Shown here: one piece after another, positions 1 through 8,607 of the stretch
Layout of the letters: each line of letters starts with the position of its first letter
How positions within the stretch are numbered: the stretch's first letter is position 1
Origin: Spirochaetota bacterium
GTDB lineage: Bacteria > Spirochaetota > Spirochaetia > Treponematales > Rectinemataceae
Reading direction: 5' to 3'
Assembly: GCA_029265615.1 (NCBI GenBank)
Contig: JAJUIB010000007.1
Span: forward strand, 1-64,000
DNA: 64,000 nucleotides
Made by a program: the position numbers and the translations under genes
The notes under the pieces: generated by a model
The model's database searches: none
The model's input: only the letters and a program-made list of their open reading frames with translations
What the model was told of the DNA's origin: nothing

Positions 1-1
1 C

Positions 2-418
2 ATCCTCGTCGTCCTCCTCATCGCGGCGGTAGGCATTGTCAACACCATCCTCATGAGCGTCTATGCGCGCATCCGCGAGATCGGCGTCCTCCGGGCCTAC
101 GGCATGCCCGCGAGGGACGTCGGCAGGCTCTTCACGATCGAGGGAATCATCATTGGCTTCTTCGGCTCGGTCGCGGGCGTTGCCCTCGGAGCACTCTTCG
201 TCTGGTATCTTTCGAGCGTGGGAATATCCCTCGAAGCCTTTGTTGGCAAAATGGGCATGGGAGGCATGCCGATCGCCGGAACCATGCGCGGCGAATGGAA
301 TTTCGCCACGATGGCAGGCGGTTTTCTCTTCGGGCTCATCGTAGCATTCGCCGCAGCCCGCATACCCGCGCGGCGCGCCGCAGGCCTCGAAGTGACCGAC
401 GCGCTCAGGTTCGTATAA
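2..418 (+). CDS. ABC transporter permease, FtsX/LolC-E type (C-terminal part)
   Basis: This is the last 139 codons of a membrane permease that begins before the window. It opens inside a transmembrane helix and runs into the cytoplasmic turn with the family's YARIREIGVLRAYGM signature, typical of the FtsX/MacB/LolC-E permease domain. Two further hydrophobic helices follow (roughly residues 40-65 and 95-118 of the visible part), ending in the usual A-rich tail. The family moves lipoproteins, lipids or peptides out of the inner membrane together with an ABC ATPase, which must lie upstream out of view. The next gene starts 12 bases later and is a second permease, so the pair probably forms a heterodimer. 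The substrate cannot be read from this sequence. Confidence 0.9.
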   Translation: MLVVLLIAAVGIVNTILMSVYARIREIGVLRAYGMPARDVGRLFTIEGIIIGFFGSVAGVALGALFVWYLSSVGISLEAFVGKMGMGGMPIAGTMRGEWNFATMAGGFLFGLIVAFAAARIPARRAAGLEVTDALRFV

Positions 419-429
419 GGAGGCCGCGG

Positions 430-1674
430 ATGCGCACATTCGGCATGGCACTACGCAACATCGGAAGAAACAAAAGGAGAACGGCGCTCGCGCTTACCTC
501 GGTCGCGATCTCCATTTTCCTCGTCATGGTTCTAGATGGGCTCATGAGCGGTTTTCTCGGCTCGCTTGTGCGGAACTACACAAAGAACGACACAGGCCAT
601 GTGAACATAACGACCTCTGGCTACCGCGCCCGCGAACGTTTTATGCCCGTGGATGAGCTCATCGAGGACTCCACAGCCGTCGCGCAAGCGATACGCTCGT
701 TGCCAGAACTGCAGGGTCGGATCAAGGCTGTCGCTGAGCGCGCGCGGTTTGGCGTCGTACTCTCGTCAGGAAGCCGATCCAAGGCCGCGCTCGGCGTCGC
801 AGGCGACCCTGAAACCGAGCGTTCGCTCCTCATGCTTGACCACAGCATACTCCCCGGCGGCCGCTATCTTGAAAGGCCGGGCGACGCGATCGTCGGCGAA
901 AAACTCGCGAAGGACCTGGGCCTCGGCGTCGGCAATCAGCTTAAGGTGGTGACCCAGCGTGCCGACTCGGGGCTTGGCTACAAGCGGTTTTACATACGGG
1001 GCATCTTCAAAACGGGGGTTAACGCGCTCGACGGCTCGCTCTTCCAGGTCGGCATCGACGATGCACGCGAGCTTCTCGGCCTCGGACAGGGCTGCCAGCA
1101 AATTCTCGTCTTCCTCAATGACTACCGCGACGCCGACCGAGCAGCCAAAGCGATCGCAGAATCCCTTGCCGCAAGCGGATCGACAAAGCTCTCCGCCGCC
1201 TCGTGGACGGAGCTTGGCGATTTCCCCCGTCTCATCAAGATGGCGAGCTCCGTCTATAACGCGATTTATGTGGTTGTCGCCTTTCTCGGAGCCTTTATCA
1301 TCGCAAATGTGATGATGATGGCCGTCCTCGAGCGCCGGAAGGAGATCGGTATCCTCAAATCGATGGGTATGTCCCGCTTGGGCGTGCTCTCGCTCTTTTT
1401 GGTCGAGGGTAGCGCGATCGGCGCCATCGGCTCGCTTCTCGGCTCGGGGCTCGGCCTGGCCTTCAACGCGGTTTTCGCCAAGGTGGGCTTCGATTTCAGC
1501 GCCGCGATGGCAGGCTTCGACTGGCCCATGGACAACGTCGTCTACACGAACGTCGACATCGTGTCGGCGATAGCCGCGGTGATCCTCGGCGCCGCGGTCG
1601 CCGCGGTCGTGTCGCTTGCCCCGGCACAGAACGCGGCGCGACTTCAGCCCATCGAAGCGATAAGGAGCGTATGA
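430..1674 (+). CDS. ABC transporter permease, FtsX/LolC-E type
   Basis: This complete 414-residue FtsX-type permease starts at the ATG at 430 behind AGGAGG; the open frame extends further upstream but lacks a better start. There is one N-terminal helix (about residues 20-40), a large extracytoplasmic domain (about 45-290), and three C-terminal helices. The first two of these flank the ERRKEIGILKSMGM motif characteristic of the family's coupling region. The order FtsX permease, FtsX permease, LolA-like protein, outer-membrane-like protein suggests a trans-envelope lipoprotein or lipid export route. It overlaps the next gene by 4 bases (ATGA), so the genes are translationally coupled. A MacB-like toxin or peptide exporter role cannot be excluded. 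Confidence 0.9.
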   Translation: MRTFGMALRNIGRNKRRTALALTSVAISIFLVMVLDGLMSGFLGSLVRNYTKNDTGHVNITTSGYRARERFMPVDELIEDSTAVAQAIRSLPELQGRIKAVAERARFGVVLSSGSRSKAALGVAGDPETERSLLMLDHSILPGGRYLERPGDAIVGEKLAKDLGLGVGNQLKVVTQRADSGLGYKRFYIRGIFKTGVNALDGSLFQVGIDDARELLGLGQGCQQILVFLNDYRDADRAAKAIAESLAASGSTKLSAASWTELGDFPRLIKMASSVYNAIYVVVAFLGAFIIANVMMMAVLERRKEIGILKSMGMSRLGVLSLFLVEGSAIGAIGSLLGSGLGLAFNAVFAKVGFDFSAAMAGFDWPMDNVVYTNVDIVSAIAAVILGAAVAAVVSLAPAQNAARLQPIEAIRSV

Positions 1675-2453
1675 ATATGAATCGGAAGGCGTTGAGACCT
1701 TTTTGTGCATTCAGGGCCGCCATGGTCCTCACCCTTTTGGCGATTTCCGCATTCGTGGCGCAGGCCCAGACCCCATGGCCGAGTGCGGAAGAAATTCTCC
1801 GCCGCGTCGACGAAAATCAGGCCTTTTCCTCGATCGAATACGAAGGGCGCATGGAAATACGGCTCGGGGGGAAGCTCCGCGTGAAGACGATGCGTGCTTC
1901 CGCGGTCGGGGACTCAAAGGCTTTTGTCGAATTCACGAATCCCGAGGATCGGGGCGTGCGAATGCTCAAGATCGGGAAGGAACTGTGGATGTACTTCCCC
2001 AAAGAGGGCGACACCGTGAAAATATCCGGCCACCTCCTCAAAGAGGGCATGATGGGCTCGGATTTCTCATACGAGGACGCGCTCGAAGCCGATGCGCTTC
2101 TCGAAAAATACTCCGCGACGGTGCTTCGCGAGGAAGAAGTGGAAAACCGCCCCGCCTGGGTCCTGGAACTTAAGGCGAAGACCCCCTCGGCGAACTATGA
2201 TCGGCGCCTTATCTGGATCGATAAAGAACGTTATGTGGCGCTACAGGGCGAGATGTACGCAAAAAGCGGCAAGCTTCTTAAAACTTCGCGGACGCTCGAT
2301 GTCGTCCGCCTGGGCGGCCGCTGGTTCCCCGCACGTTCGGAGGTCGTAAGCGCGCTCAGAAAGGATTCCCAGACCGTCATCTCGATGAGCGATGTGAAAC
2401 TCGATGCCGCGATCACCGCCTCGCGGTTCAGCCTAGCGGAGCTTGCAAAATGA
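1671..2453 (+). CDS. LolA-like outer-membrane lipoprotein-sorting protein
   Basis: This is a 260-residue exported protein with an N-terminal signal peptide (about residues 15-34, ending AFVAQA). The mature part fits the LolA_like/lipoprotein-sorting family: an AEEILRRVDEN start, then a beta-rich half-barrel containing the EFTNPEDRGVRMLKIG and LWMYFP segments typical of that family. LolA-fold proteins carry acylated cargo across the periplasm from an FtsX-type ABC complex to the outer membrane, and two such permeases sit directly upstream. The start codon overlaps the upstream stop and the stop overlaps the next start, so this is one operon. The cargo (lipoprotein or lipid) is inferred, not seen. 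Confidence 0.8.
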   Translation: MNMNRKALRPFCAFRAAMVLTLLAISAFVAQAQTPWPSAEEILRRVDENQAFSSIEYEGRMEIRLGGKLRVKTMRASAVGDSKAFVEFTNPEDRGVRMLKIGKELWMYFPKEGDTVKISGHLLKEGMMGSDFSYEDALEADALLEKYSATVLREEEVENRPAWVLELKAKTPSANYDRRLIWIDKERYVALQGEMYAKSGKLLKTSRTLDVVRLGGRWFPARSEVVSALRKDSQTVISMSDVKLDAAITASRFSLAELAK

Positions 2454-3628
2454 ACAAGGCTCGCGCGGCTCGCCCCTTTGCGCTCCTCTTCCTGGCCTTC
2501 GCCGCCGCTCAAAGGACGCCGCTTTCACGCCTCGCGGCAGAGGAAAGCGGCGAGCATGCAGGCACGCTCGCAATACTGAGCGGAAGCGTGTCGACGCTGG
2601 GCTTTGCGGCACTCGACACTACGAACGAAAGTCATGAATGGACCTCAGGCGGCAGGGGGACCTTGGAGGCGACGCTCCGCGCCGCCTCGGGAGTAGTCCG
2701 TGCCGAGGCCTCGTTCGAGCTCACCGCGCTCTCTGGTGCCGCCGCGCGTGATGCATGGAGCGCGCTTACGCTCGTAGCCCAGGCGGAGGCACCCGCCGAC
2801 GACATACTTTTCGGTCCCGTCTTCGATACAGAAAGCCCGCCACCGCCCCCGCTCGTCGCAGCGAGGCTTCGCACGCTTCATGCAAGCCTGCGTCTTGGTG
2901 CGTTCAAGGCGACGCTCGGCAGGCAGGTGCTCAACTTTGGCAAAGGAGCGCTCTATAGCCCGGTCGACCTCTTTTCCGCAGCGGAATACTCACCGTTCTC
3001 CATAATCCGGCGCGGCACCGATGCGCTCCGTCTAAGCGCGTCGCTCGGCCCCCTTGCACTCGCCGAAGCCGTCGCCGCGCCGGCGGCCGACCTTCGGGAT
3101 GGACGTTATGCGATTTGCATTTCAGGTTTCGCGCTCGGCGTCGACGGTTCACTCATCGGAGCATGGAAGGGAGATGCCCGAAATGGCGACTCACTTGTAG
3201 CAGGCGGCGACGCGAAGGTCGATCTTCCCTTCGCCGCCATCTACATCGACACAACCTACTCGATACCTTGCGCAGAGGGAGAGACATTCGACCTCGAAGC
3301 AGGCGACCTTTGCGCCACGATTGGGTTCGATGCATCACGGGGCGTTTTTGTGATGCAAGGCGAGTATTGCTACAACGCAGCGCCATCCCCCGGAACGCCG
3401 CGGCACGGCGTGTACGCAAAAATCGCCTACGGGCTTTCGCCCTACGCGACCATCGCGCTCTCAGCCGCCGGAGACGCCGAATTGTTCTCAGGCCGCGGTG
3501 GTCTTATAGCATCGTACGAAATAGAACAAGGAACCACCGTGACGGCGTCGCTCACCGCGGACCGCAAGACGGCTTTGGGCGAGGGCCTTGCGATTTCGCT
3601 GGGCATAGGCTGCACCGTGAATTTCTGA
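2450..3628 (+). CDS. Putative outer-membrane beta-barrel protein
   Basis: This 392-residue protein is not a family I can name. It has a probable signal peptide (about residues 8-29). The rest is a long series of alternating polar and hydrophobic strands with many Gly, Ala and Thr residues, as in outer-membrane barrels. Its last residue is phenylalanine (ending CTVNF), which is the classic C-terminal outer-membrane insertion signal. Residues 150-185 (LGRQVLNFGKGALY region) resemble porin-like proteins encoded beside LolA-like and permease genes. It is the last gene of the ABC permease operon, overlapping the LolA-like gene by 4 bases. It may be the acceptor or outer-membrane partner of that system, but this is context only. 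Confidence 0.6.
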   Translation: MNKARAARPFALLFLAFAAAQRTPLSRLAAEESGEHAGTLAILSGSVSTLGFAALDTTNESHEWTSGGRGTLEATLRAASGVVRAEASFELTALSGAAARDAWSALTLVAQAEAPADDILFGPVFDTESPPPPPLVAARLRTLHASLRLGAFKATLGRQVLNFGKGALYSPVDLFSAAEYSPFSIIRRGTDALRLSASLGPLALAEAVAAPAADLRDGRYAICISGFALGVDGSLIGAWKGDARNGDSLVAGGDAKVDLPFAAIYIDTTYSIPCAEGETFDLEAGDLCATIGFDASRGVFVMQGEYCYNAAPSPGTPRHGVYAKIAYGLSPYATIALSAAGDAELFSGRGGLIASYEIEQGTTVTASLTADRKTALGEGLAISLGIGCTVNF

Positions 3629-3712
3629 CAAGGCTCGTGACGAGCTGCCGCTACGTCGCGCCGGATGCGGGTAGCTCGAATGGACCTCTTCCGTCGATCG
3701 CGGCCTCTGCGC

Positions 3713-3718
3713 TACCAT
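3713..3718 (+). promoter_or_regulatory. Candidate -10 box close to the homoserine dehydrogenase start
   Basis: TACCAT lies 6 bases before the ATG at 3725, with only a poor -35 (TTCCGT, 18 bases upstream). If used, transcription would begin at or next to the start codon. The evidence is weak on its own and rests on the same layout recurring elsewhere in the window. Confidence 0.3.
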
Positions 3719-3724
3719 GGAGCA

Positions 3725-4798
3725 ATGACACGAGAAGCTGCTCAGGACGCTCCCTGCGTCGACCTTGCAATAGCCGGCATGGGCAACGTGGGCCGCGCGC
3801 TCGCTACGATCATCGCACACCAGGGCGCAAATCTGCGAGTCGTTCTCATCGGTGACTCATCGGGCTCGCTCGCCGATCCCAATGGCTTCTCACCCTTTTC
3901 GCTCGTCGACCTAGCAGCACAAAAGGGATCTGGCGCTCGGATCGCGGACCTTTCGGGAGCCGCTTCTGGCGCCGCATCCTATGAAGCCGCGTTATGCGAT
4001 GCGATTGAACGCGCGCGCGCCGGGAAAAGACGGTTTATTCACGTAGAACTCGGGCCGACCGAGCTATCTCATGGCGGCAGCGCGCGCTCACGTTGCGAGC
4101 GCGCCCTTAAGAAGGGCGCGCGTGTCGCCTGCGCCGCCAAGGGCCCTCTTGTCGCGGGCTGGGAAGCTCTTGTCGCAGCGGCGGGCGGCGAAACGGCGTT
4201 TTGGGAGAATGCCCGCTTTAGCGCATCGGTCGGCGCGGGGCTCCCCCTCATCGAGGTTGGGCGGCAGCTCGCTCTCGGTTCGCCCCTCAACGGCATCGTC
4301 GCAGCCCTCAACGGCACCTCGAACCTCGTCCTCGGCCTCATGGAAGAGGGCGCCACACTCGAGGAAGCCGTGCGGCTTGCCCAGAGCCTCGGCATGGCGG
4401 AGGCTGACCCCGCGAACGACCTTGACGGCTGGGACCAGGCGGCGAAGCTCGTCATACTCGCCCGCGCGGTCTTCGGCGTCGCGCTGCCCCTTGAAGCGGT
4501 TGAACGCGAAAGCGTGCGCAACGCGAGCGCTACGCGGCTCGCCGACGCGCACACCTCAGGCTGCCGTCTCAGAGCAATCGGCCGACTGCGACGTAGTGAC
4601 GATGGAAAGCTGGCGGCGTCGGTGCGCCTCGAAAAGGTGCCAATGCTGTCGCCGCTCGCCTCAGGCGGCGGCAATGCCGCCGCCCTTTTCGACACCGCCT
4701 GGGCGGGCGAGGTGCTGGTGTCGGGAAGAGGCGCGGGCCCCCGCGAAACGGCAAGCGCGGTCTACCGGGACATTCGCATCCTTGCAAGGGGCACGTAA
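3725..4798 (+). CDS. Homoserine dehydrogenase (short form, no ACT domain)
   Basis: This 357-residue NAD(P)-dependent homoserine dehydrogenase reduces aspartate semialdehyde to homoserine on the way to threonine and methionine. The N-terminal Rossmann motif GMGNVGRAL lies near residue 13. The family's catalytic signature follows at about residues 195-250: NGTSNLVLGLMEEG, then AEADPANDLDGWDQAAKL with its conserved Asp and Lys residues. The C-terminal ACT regulatory domain of longer homologues is absent. I chose the ATG at 3725 because it puts the Rossmann motif at the usual distance from the start. A longer reading from 3665 would add an unlikely arginine-rich leader. There is no properly spaced Shine-Dalgarno, so the gene may be leaderless. 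No other threonine genes are nearby. Confidence 0.87.
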   Translation: MTREAAQDAPCVDLAIAGMGNVGRALATIIAHQGANLRVVLIGDSSGSLADPNGFSPFSLVDLAAQKGSGARIADLSGAASGAASYEAALCDAIERARAGKRRFIHVELGPTELSHGGSARSRCERALKKGARVACAAKGPLVAGWEALVAAAGGETAFWENARFSASVGAGLPLIEVGRQLALGSPLNGIVAALNGTSNLVLGLMEEGATLEEAVRLAQSLGMAEADPANDLDGWDQAAKLVILARAVFGVALPLEAVERESVRNASATRLADAHTSGCRLRAIGRLRRSDDGKLAASVRLEKVPMLSPLASGGGNAAALFDTAWAGEVLVSGRGAGPRETASAVYRDIRILARGT

Positions 4799-4818
4799 AT
4801 AGATCGTAAGGCCTGGAG

Positions 4819-4842
4819 CTTAAGGCCCCGCTGGGCCTTAAG
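4819..4842. terminator. Hairpin between convergent genes
   Basis: A perfect 10-bp inverted repeat, CTTAAGGCCC with a CGCT loop, sits between the convergent homoserine dehydrogenase and cyclase genes. There is no T-run, so it is probably a bidirectional transcription stop or mRNA-end stabiliser rather than a textbook intrinsic terminator. Confidence 0.6.
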
Positions 4843-4861
4843 GCCCGGGCCGGAAAGCTCC

Positions 4862-6982
4862 TCACTTCACGCGCATCTCAAATACGCCGTCCCAGCCCTC
4901 TTCTGGGGGGCTTTCGCGAAACAGCTCTATGCGCCGCAAAAAGACCAAGCTCGGCTCGTCGCCGAGCTCCTTGGCAAGGGCCGAAAACGCCTTCTCTGCC
5001 TTGTCCCATGCGCGGGCGCGATAGGCGAAAAGCCCTTCCTCGAAATCGGCCTTGAGGCGCTCGAGCTTGGGGCTCGATGCCGATTTTTCCTGGAGAAGCT
5101 CGTAGATGCGCGCGGGCTTGGTCTTCCCTTTCACGGTGAGGAGGTCGATCTCCCGGCAAAGGAGCGTTTCCGCAACCTTTTCGGCCACCGATTCAGTGAC
5201 GAGGCTCTTCGTGCCATAGGTCTTGTTCGCGCCCTCGAGGCGGGCGGCGAGATTGACCGTATCCCCGATGCTCGTGAAATCCATGCGGTCCTTGGCGCCG
5301 ACCGAACCGAAGACAACGGGCCCTGCGTTAATGCCGATACCGACCGAAATCTCGGTCCGCGATTCGGCGCGCGAGCGCTCGCGTTCCTCGGCCATGGCGC
5401 GGCGAATCGCCAGACTCGCCCTGCATGCCTTGAGCTCCTTATCCGGCCCCTCGAACATCGCCATGACCTCGTCGCCGACGTACTTGTCGATGTCGCCGCC
5501 TGATGCGTGGATCGCATCAGCCTGGATCTGGAGGAAATGGTTAAGGAGCCGGACGACCTCCTCGGGGGACCTGCCCTCGCAGAGGGTCGTGAAGCCGCGG
5601 ATGTCCGTGAACAGAAAGGCGAGCTCGCGCCGTTCGGAAATAGAGGCGGCGGTGTCGGCATGCTTGAGTGTCGTCGCCGAGATGTAGGGGATAACACCGC
5701 GGATGACACCGGTCATGTCGCCGATCTCGAGCGAAAGCTCCTTGATCTCGTCCTCCGTCGTCACGCGATCCTCGTAGCGAAGAGCGTCAGCAGAAACGCG
5801 GACCTCGCCCTTCATCATGCGCGCCAGGCTCTGCGAAATGCCGTTGACGCTCATCCGCAGAAAGAGAATAGGAAAAACGATCGAACGCCCGATAAGGTAG
5901 GTGAGAAAAAACGCGATGTAGATAAACAGCGCGGCGATCGACCAGACCTTGACCTGGGTGCGGAAATAGGGCTCGAAAATGACGTCGCTTTCGTAGACAA
6001 CCGATACGTAACCGAGATAGACCTTCGAAAGATACACGGGAGCGCGGAATTCGATGGTTCCTGCGGCGCGGTCAACAAGGTGGTCCGTGCCTGAAAGCTC
6101 GGCCTTCCCGAGCGGCGACGGCCGCCCCACGCGCGCAGGGTCGGTGCTCTCGAGAGCGGAGAGGGAGCCGGTCTTGGGATCGCGGCGGTAGTAGGTGAGC
6201 ACAGTGAAGGGAAAGGCAACGCCCTCGTTTTTTTTCGCCTCGATCGTGAAATAATCCTCGACTGCGATCCGGTCGCCAACCGAGGATTTTACGACGCTTG
6301 CCGCGCGCTCGGCGAGTCCCTCGCCCTTGTCGATGACGGCGGCAAGGATCGTCTGGGAAAAGTCACGCAAAAGAACGGCCGCGAGGACGCCGATGGTCGC
6401 AAAGATAAAGACCGTGAAAACGAGCGTCATGCGCCGCTGAATGCCGTGCCTACCCTTAAGCGCGGCAAGCCCCCGCATCTCGCCTTTCCCGAGGGCGGCG
6501 CGAAACGCCTCGTACTCGCCATAGGCCGCGTTTCTTTGTCCGAGCAGGCGGATGAGCCCTGCAAGGCTGTATGCGTTGAAAGCAAGCGACAGGCCGAGCC
6601 ACATCCATGCGAGCGCCCCCTGAGCGGCGAAGTAGCTCGCCCTTCCCGCAAAGACAAAGGCATGGGCGAAGGCGGCGCCGATTGCGAGCGCCGACTGGAG
6701 CGTCGAAAGGAGAGCCGCGGCGAAGGTCTCGGCGCGGGCTACGTCGATCGAGGTGCGGAGAAACGGCGAAGCGAGCTTCCAGAGGGCGATGAGGCCGGGC
6801 AGCCAACCGCACAGGATTCCGACAAGGGACAGACGGCCGCGCGTGAGCACAAAGGGGAGCTGCGCGGGCGAAAACGCCCCGGAGCGGGGGAACACAAGCG
6901 CGATACCAAAGAGCGCAAGCAGGACACACGCGTAGGCGAGTTCAGGCGCGTGAGCGCGCATGGCGGTCTTGTCGAGCTTCAT
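4862..6982 (-). CDS. Membrane-bound class III adenylate/guanylate cyclase
   Basis: This 706-residue receptor cyclase makes cAMP or cGMP from nucleotide triphosphate at the inner membrane. Residues 13-205 hold about five helices. Residues 206-345 form an extracytoplasmic sensor-like region, followed by a helix (about 347-370) and a HAMP-like linker. The catalytic domain spans about 450-640. It has both metal-binding aspartates (FTDIRGF, D460; GDEVMAMF, D504), the lysine and aspartate pocket (AKDRMDFT) and the NLAARLEG arginine. All key residues are present, so it should be active. A helical tail (640-706) follows. The start at 6982 has a GGAGGG ribosome site; the open frame continues upstream without one. 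It sits 10 bases behind a repeat lipoprotein gene and is likely co-transcribed with it. Confidence 0.9.
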   Translation of the reverse strand: MKLDKTAMRAHAPELAYACVLLALFGIALVFPRSGAFSPAQLPFVLTRGRLSLVGILCGWLPGLIALWKLASPFLRTSIDVARAETFAAALLSTLQSALAIGAAFAHAFVFAGRASYFAAQGALAWMWLGLSLAFNAYSLAGLIRLLGQRNAAYGEYEAFRAALGKGEMRGLAALKGRHGIQRRMTLVFTVFIFATIGVLAAVLLRDFSQTILAAVIDKGEGLAERAASVVKSSVGDRIAVEDYFTIEAKKNEGVAFPFTVLTYYRRDPKTGSLSALESTDPARVGRPSPLGKAELSGTDHLVDRAAGTIEFRAPVYLSKVYLGYVSVVYESDVIFEPYFRTQVKVWSIAALFIYIAFFLTYLIGRSIVFPILFLRMSVNGISQSLARMMKGEVRVSADALRYEDRVTTEDEIKELSLEIGDMTGVIRGVIPYISATTLKHADTAASISERRELAFLFTDIRGFTTLCEGRSPEEVVRLLNHFLQIQADAIHASGGDIDKYVGDEVMAMFEGPDKELKACRASLAIRRAMAEERERSRAESRTEISVGIGINAGPVVFGSVGAKDRMDFTSIGDTVNLAARLEGANKTYGTKSLVTESVAEKVAETLLCREIDLLTVKGKTKPARIYELLQEKSASSPKLERLKADFEEGLFAYRARAWDKAEKAFSALAKELGDEPSLVFLRRIELFRESPPEEGWDGVFEMRVK

Positions 6983-6992
6983 TAGCCCTCCC

Positions 6993-8252
6993 TTAGAACT
7001 GCTCCAAGAGCTTCTGCTTGGCGCGGGCCTTTTCAAGATAGCTTGCGACCTCGAGGTAACTTTCGTCCACCGCAACGACCGCCTCGAAGGCGGCAATGGC
7101 CTCTTTGAAGCTCTCCGCCTTGTAGGCGCGAAGACCGCGCTCATAGACTTCGGCGACAGCGGCGCGGAGGGTCTCGCGCCGCTCATTGAGCTGGCGCTTT
7201 CGCTCCGCGTCGAGATCCTGCCGTGCGAGTCCCGAAAGAACGCGTTGCGCGCGGACAAGGTCGCGGGCGGCGATATACCGGTCAAGGTTGGCAATGCCCT
7301 GGTTGAACGTCGCGCCGAGTTCGAGTTCGGTGCGCTTTTGCTCGACCGCCTTTTGGAGCGCAAGCGCCTCGGGTCCCCGCTTGACGGCAAGGGCACTCTT
7401 GATCCTCGCATCCGCCCCTGCGTAGTCCTTGTCAGCGAAAAGGCGTTCGGCCCAGCGGCAGTAGAGCGCATATTCGGCTTTCGCGACCTCGTCGGCGAAG
7501 GCACCCGACAGCTTCGCGTCGAGCTCCTTTACGAAGCCAAGCTGAGCCTTAGCCTCGGCATAGGCGCCAGTCTGGACAAGCGGATCGATGCCCGCAAGGC
7601 GCGCCTTGACGATTTTGCCAACCTCTTTTCGGAGCGAGCCGTGGAGGCGTTGCGCCTTGGCGTGGCGCGGTTCGATCGCGACAACCTGAGCCGCATCGCG
7701 GAAGGCGTCAAGGTAGGCGCGCTCCTTCACGGCGCTTGAGGCCTCGTTTTTCGCCTTCGCCATCGAGGCCTCGACCCGGGCCAAAAAGGTGGCGGCGAGC
7801 TCGGCGCGCACCCCCTCGGTGGCGCGGTAGAGCGCCTTTGCTTCCTCGTCCGAGGCATCAAGATCGATGGCGCGCCGCGCCGCAAGGGCGAGGGCTAGAT
7901 TCTCCGCCTCGCTCCGCGACGGCTTTTTAAGAAGGCCGCCCCCCTCCTTGACGCTCGCCCTGAGCCGCACCGAACGGAATTCCGCGACAAGATTCGCATA
8001 GCGGGCGGCATCGCGGTTCTCGGGGTCGTAGCGGAGCGCGGTGTCGAAGTATTTCGCCACTTCGGGCAGGGCCGCAAGGTCGCCCTTCGCGACGAGACGT
8101 TCGCGATACGCGACCGCCCCCTCTTCGACGAGTGCCTCGGCCTTCGCACGGGCGCTCAGATTGTTCACGAGGAAAAGATCGTCGCCGAGGCTAGCGCAGC
8201 CGGCGAGGAAGGCGCACATCGCGGCGGTGGCGATGCGGTTCTTTGTACGCAT
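6993..8252 (-). CDS. Repeat-rich (TPR-like) lipoprotein
   Basis: This is a 419-residue lipoprotein of unknown function. The N-terminus is a lipoprotein signal peptide with a lipobox-like FLAGC at about residues 15-19. The body is almost entirely alpha-helical, with degenerate 30-40 residue repeats of the TPR type (for example AVAYRERLVAKGDLAALPEV, and FKEAIAAFEAVVAVDESYLE near the C-terminus). The start ATG at 8252 has GGAG upstream; a much longer open frame runs through but lacks support. The cyclase gene starts 10 bases after its stop, so it may tether or tune the cyclase's extracytoplasmic sensor. That link is inference from the operon only. Confidence 0.75.
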   Translation of the reverse strand: MRTKNRIATAAMCAFLAGCASLGDDLFLVNNLSARAKAEALVEEGAVAYRERLVAKGDLAALPEVAKYFDTALRYDPENRDAARYANLVAEFRSVRLRASVKEGGGLLKKPSRSEAENLALALAARRAIDLDASDEEAKALYRATEGVRAELAATFLARVEASMAKAKNEASSAVKERAYLDAFRDAAQVVAIEPRHAKAQRLHGSLRKEVGKIVKARLAGIDPLVQTGAYAEAKAQLGFVKELDAKLSGAFADEVAKAEYALYCRWAERLFADKDYAGADARIKSALAVKRGPEALALQKAVEQKRTELELGATFNQGIANLDRYIAARDLVRAQRVLSGLARQDLDAERKRQLNERRETLRAAVAEVYERGLRAYKAESFKEAIAAFEAVVAVDESYLEVASYLEKARAKQKLLEQF

Positions 8253-8333
8253 GGAGGCTCCGTTGAGACGCCGTGGCCGTAGACGGCACAGGGCGAAAAT
8301 GATCATAGACACCGGGCCGGCAGAAAGCCCTGC

Positions 8334-8345
8334 GTATACGTATAC
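8334..8345. promoter_or_regulatory. 12-bp palindrome (two GTATAC half-sites)
   Basis: GTATACGTATAC is a perfect palindrome between the divergent promoter areas. It could be an operator, but nothing identifies a regulator. Confidence 0.3.
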
Positions 8346-8477
8346 CGCGAACGATAGCGAAAGCCCGAAAAAAGCACAAGGAATCGATGACAAAAGTAAG
8401 CAGTCTTTCCTGTTCGCTCCGCGCGTGGGAACTCGCGGGGGCTCGCTCAGGCGGCGCATCGGGCCCACAGGTCGGCC

Positions 8478-8506
8478 TGGAAATAAAGTCATCTCTATGC
8501 CATACT
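8478..8506 (+). promoter_or_regulatory. Candidate ileS promoter
   Basis: TGGAAA, a 17-base spacer, and CATACT match 4 of 6 positions at both boxes. It would give a leader of about 95 bases containing one GC-rich hairpin (GGGCGGA-CGGC-TCCGCCC). Confidence 0.4.
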
Positions 8507-8607
8507 GCGGCGAATTCACGCTGGGCGGACGGCTCCGCCCTGAGGCCCGCGCGCCTCCTCCCCGGAGGGCACGCCCGCCTCGAGGAAAGCTCGCGAGGAG
8601 GAGCATC

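Larger units (their letters stand above)
8253..8607. other. Intergenic region between divergent lipoprotein and ileS genes
   Basis: These 355 bases hold no convincing gene. I see a 12-bp palindrome (8334-8345), a candidate ileS promoter (8478-8506), a hairpin in the ileS leader (8523-8540) and a strong GAGGAGGAG ribosome site directly before ileS. I see no T-box specifier or antiterminator sequence. Confidence 0.6.

Noticed and set aside
8041-8607. Long N-terminal extension of IleRS
   Set aside because: The frame is open but the encoded sequence is Arg/Pro-rich and unlike IleRS, includes the divergent gene's start region, and the ATG at 8608 has an excellent ribosome site.
8253-8607. T-box leader for ileS
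   Set aside because: No specifier loop or T-box consensus is visible and no antiterminator alternative pairs could be drawn.
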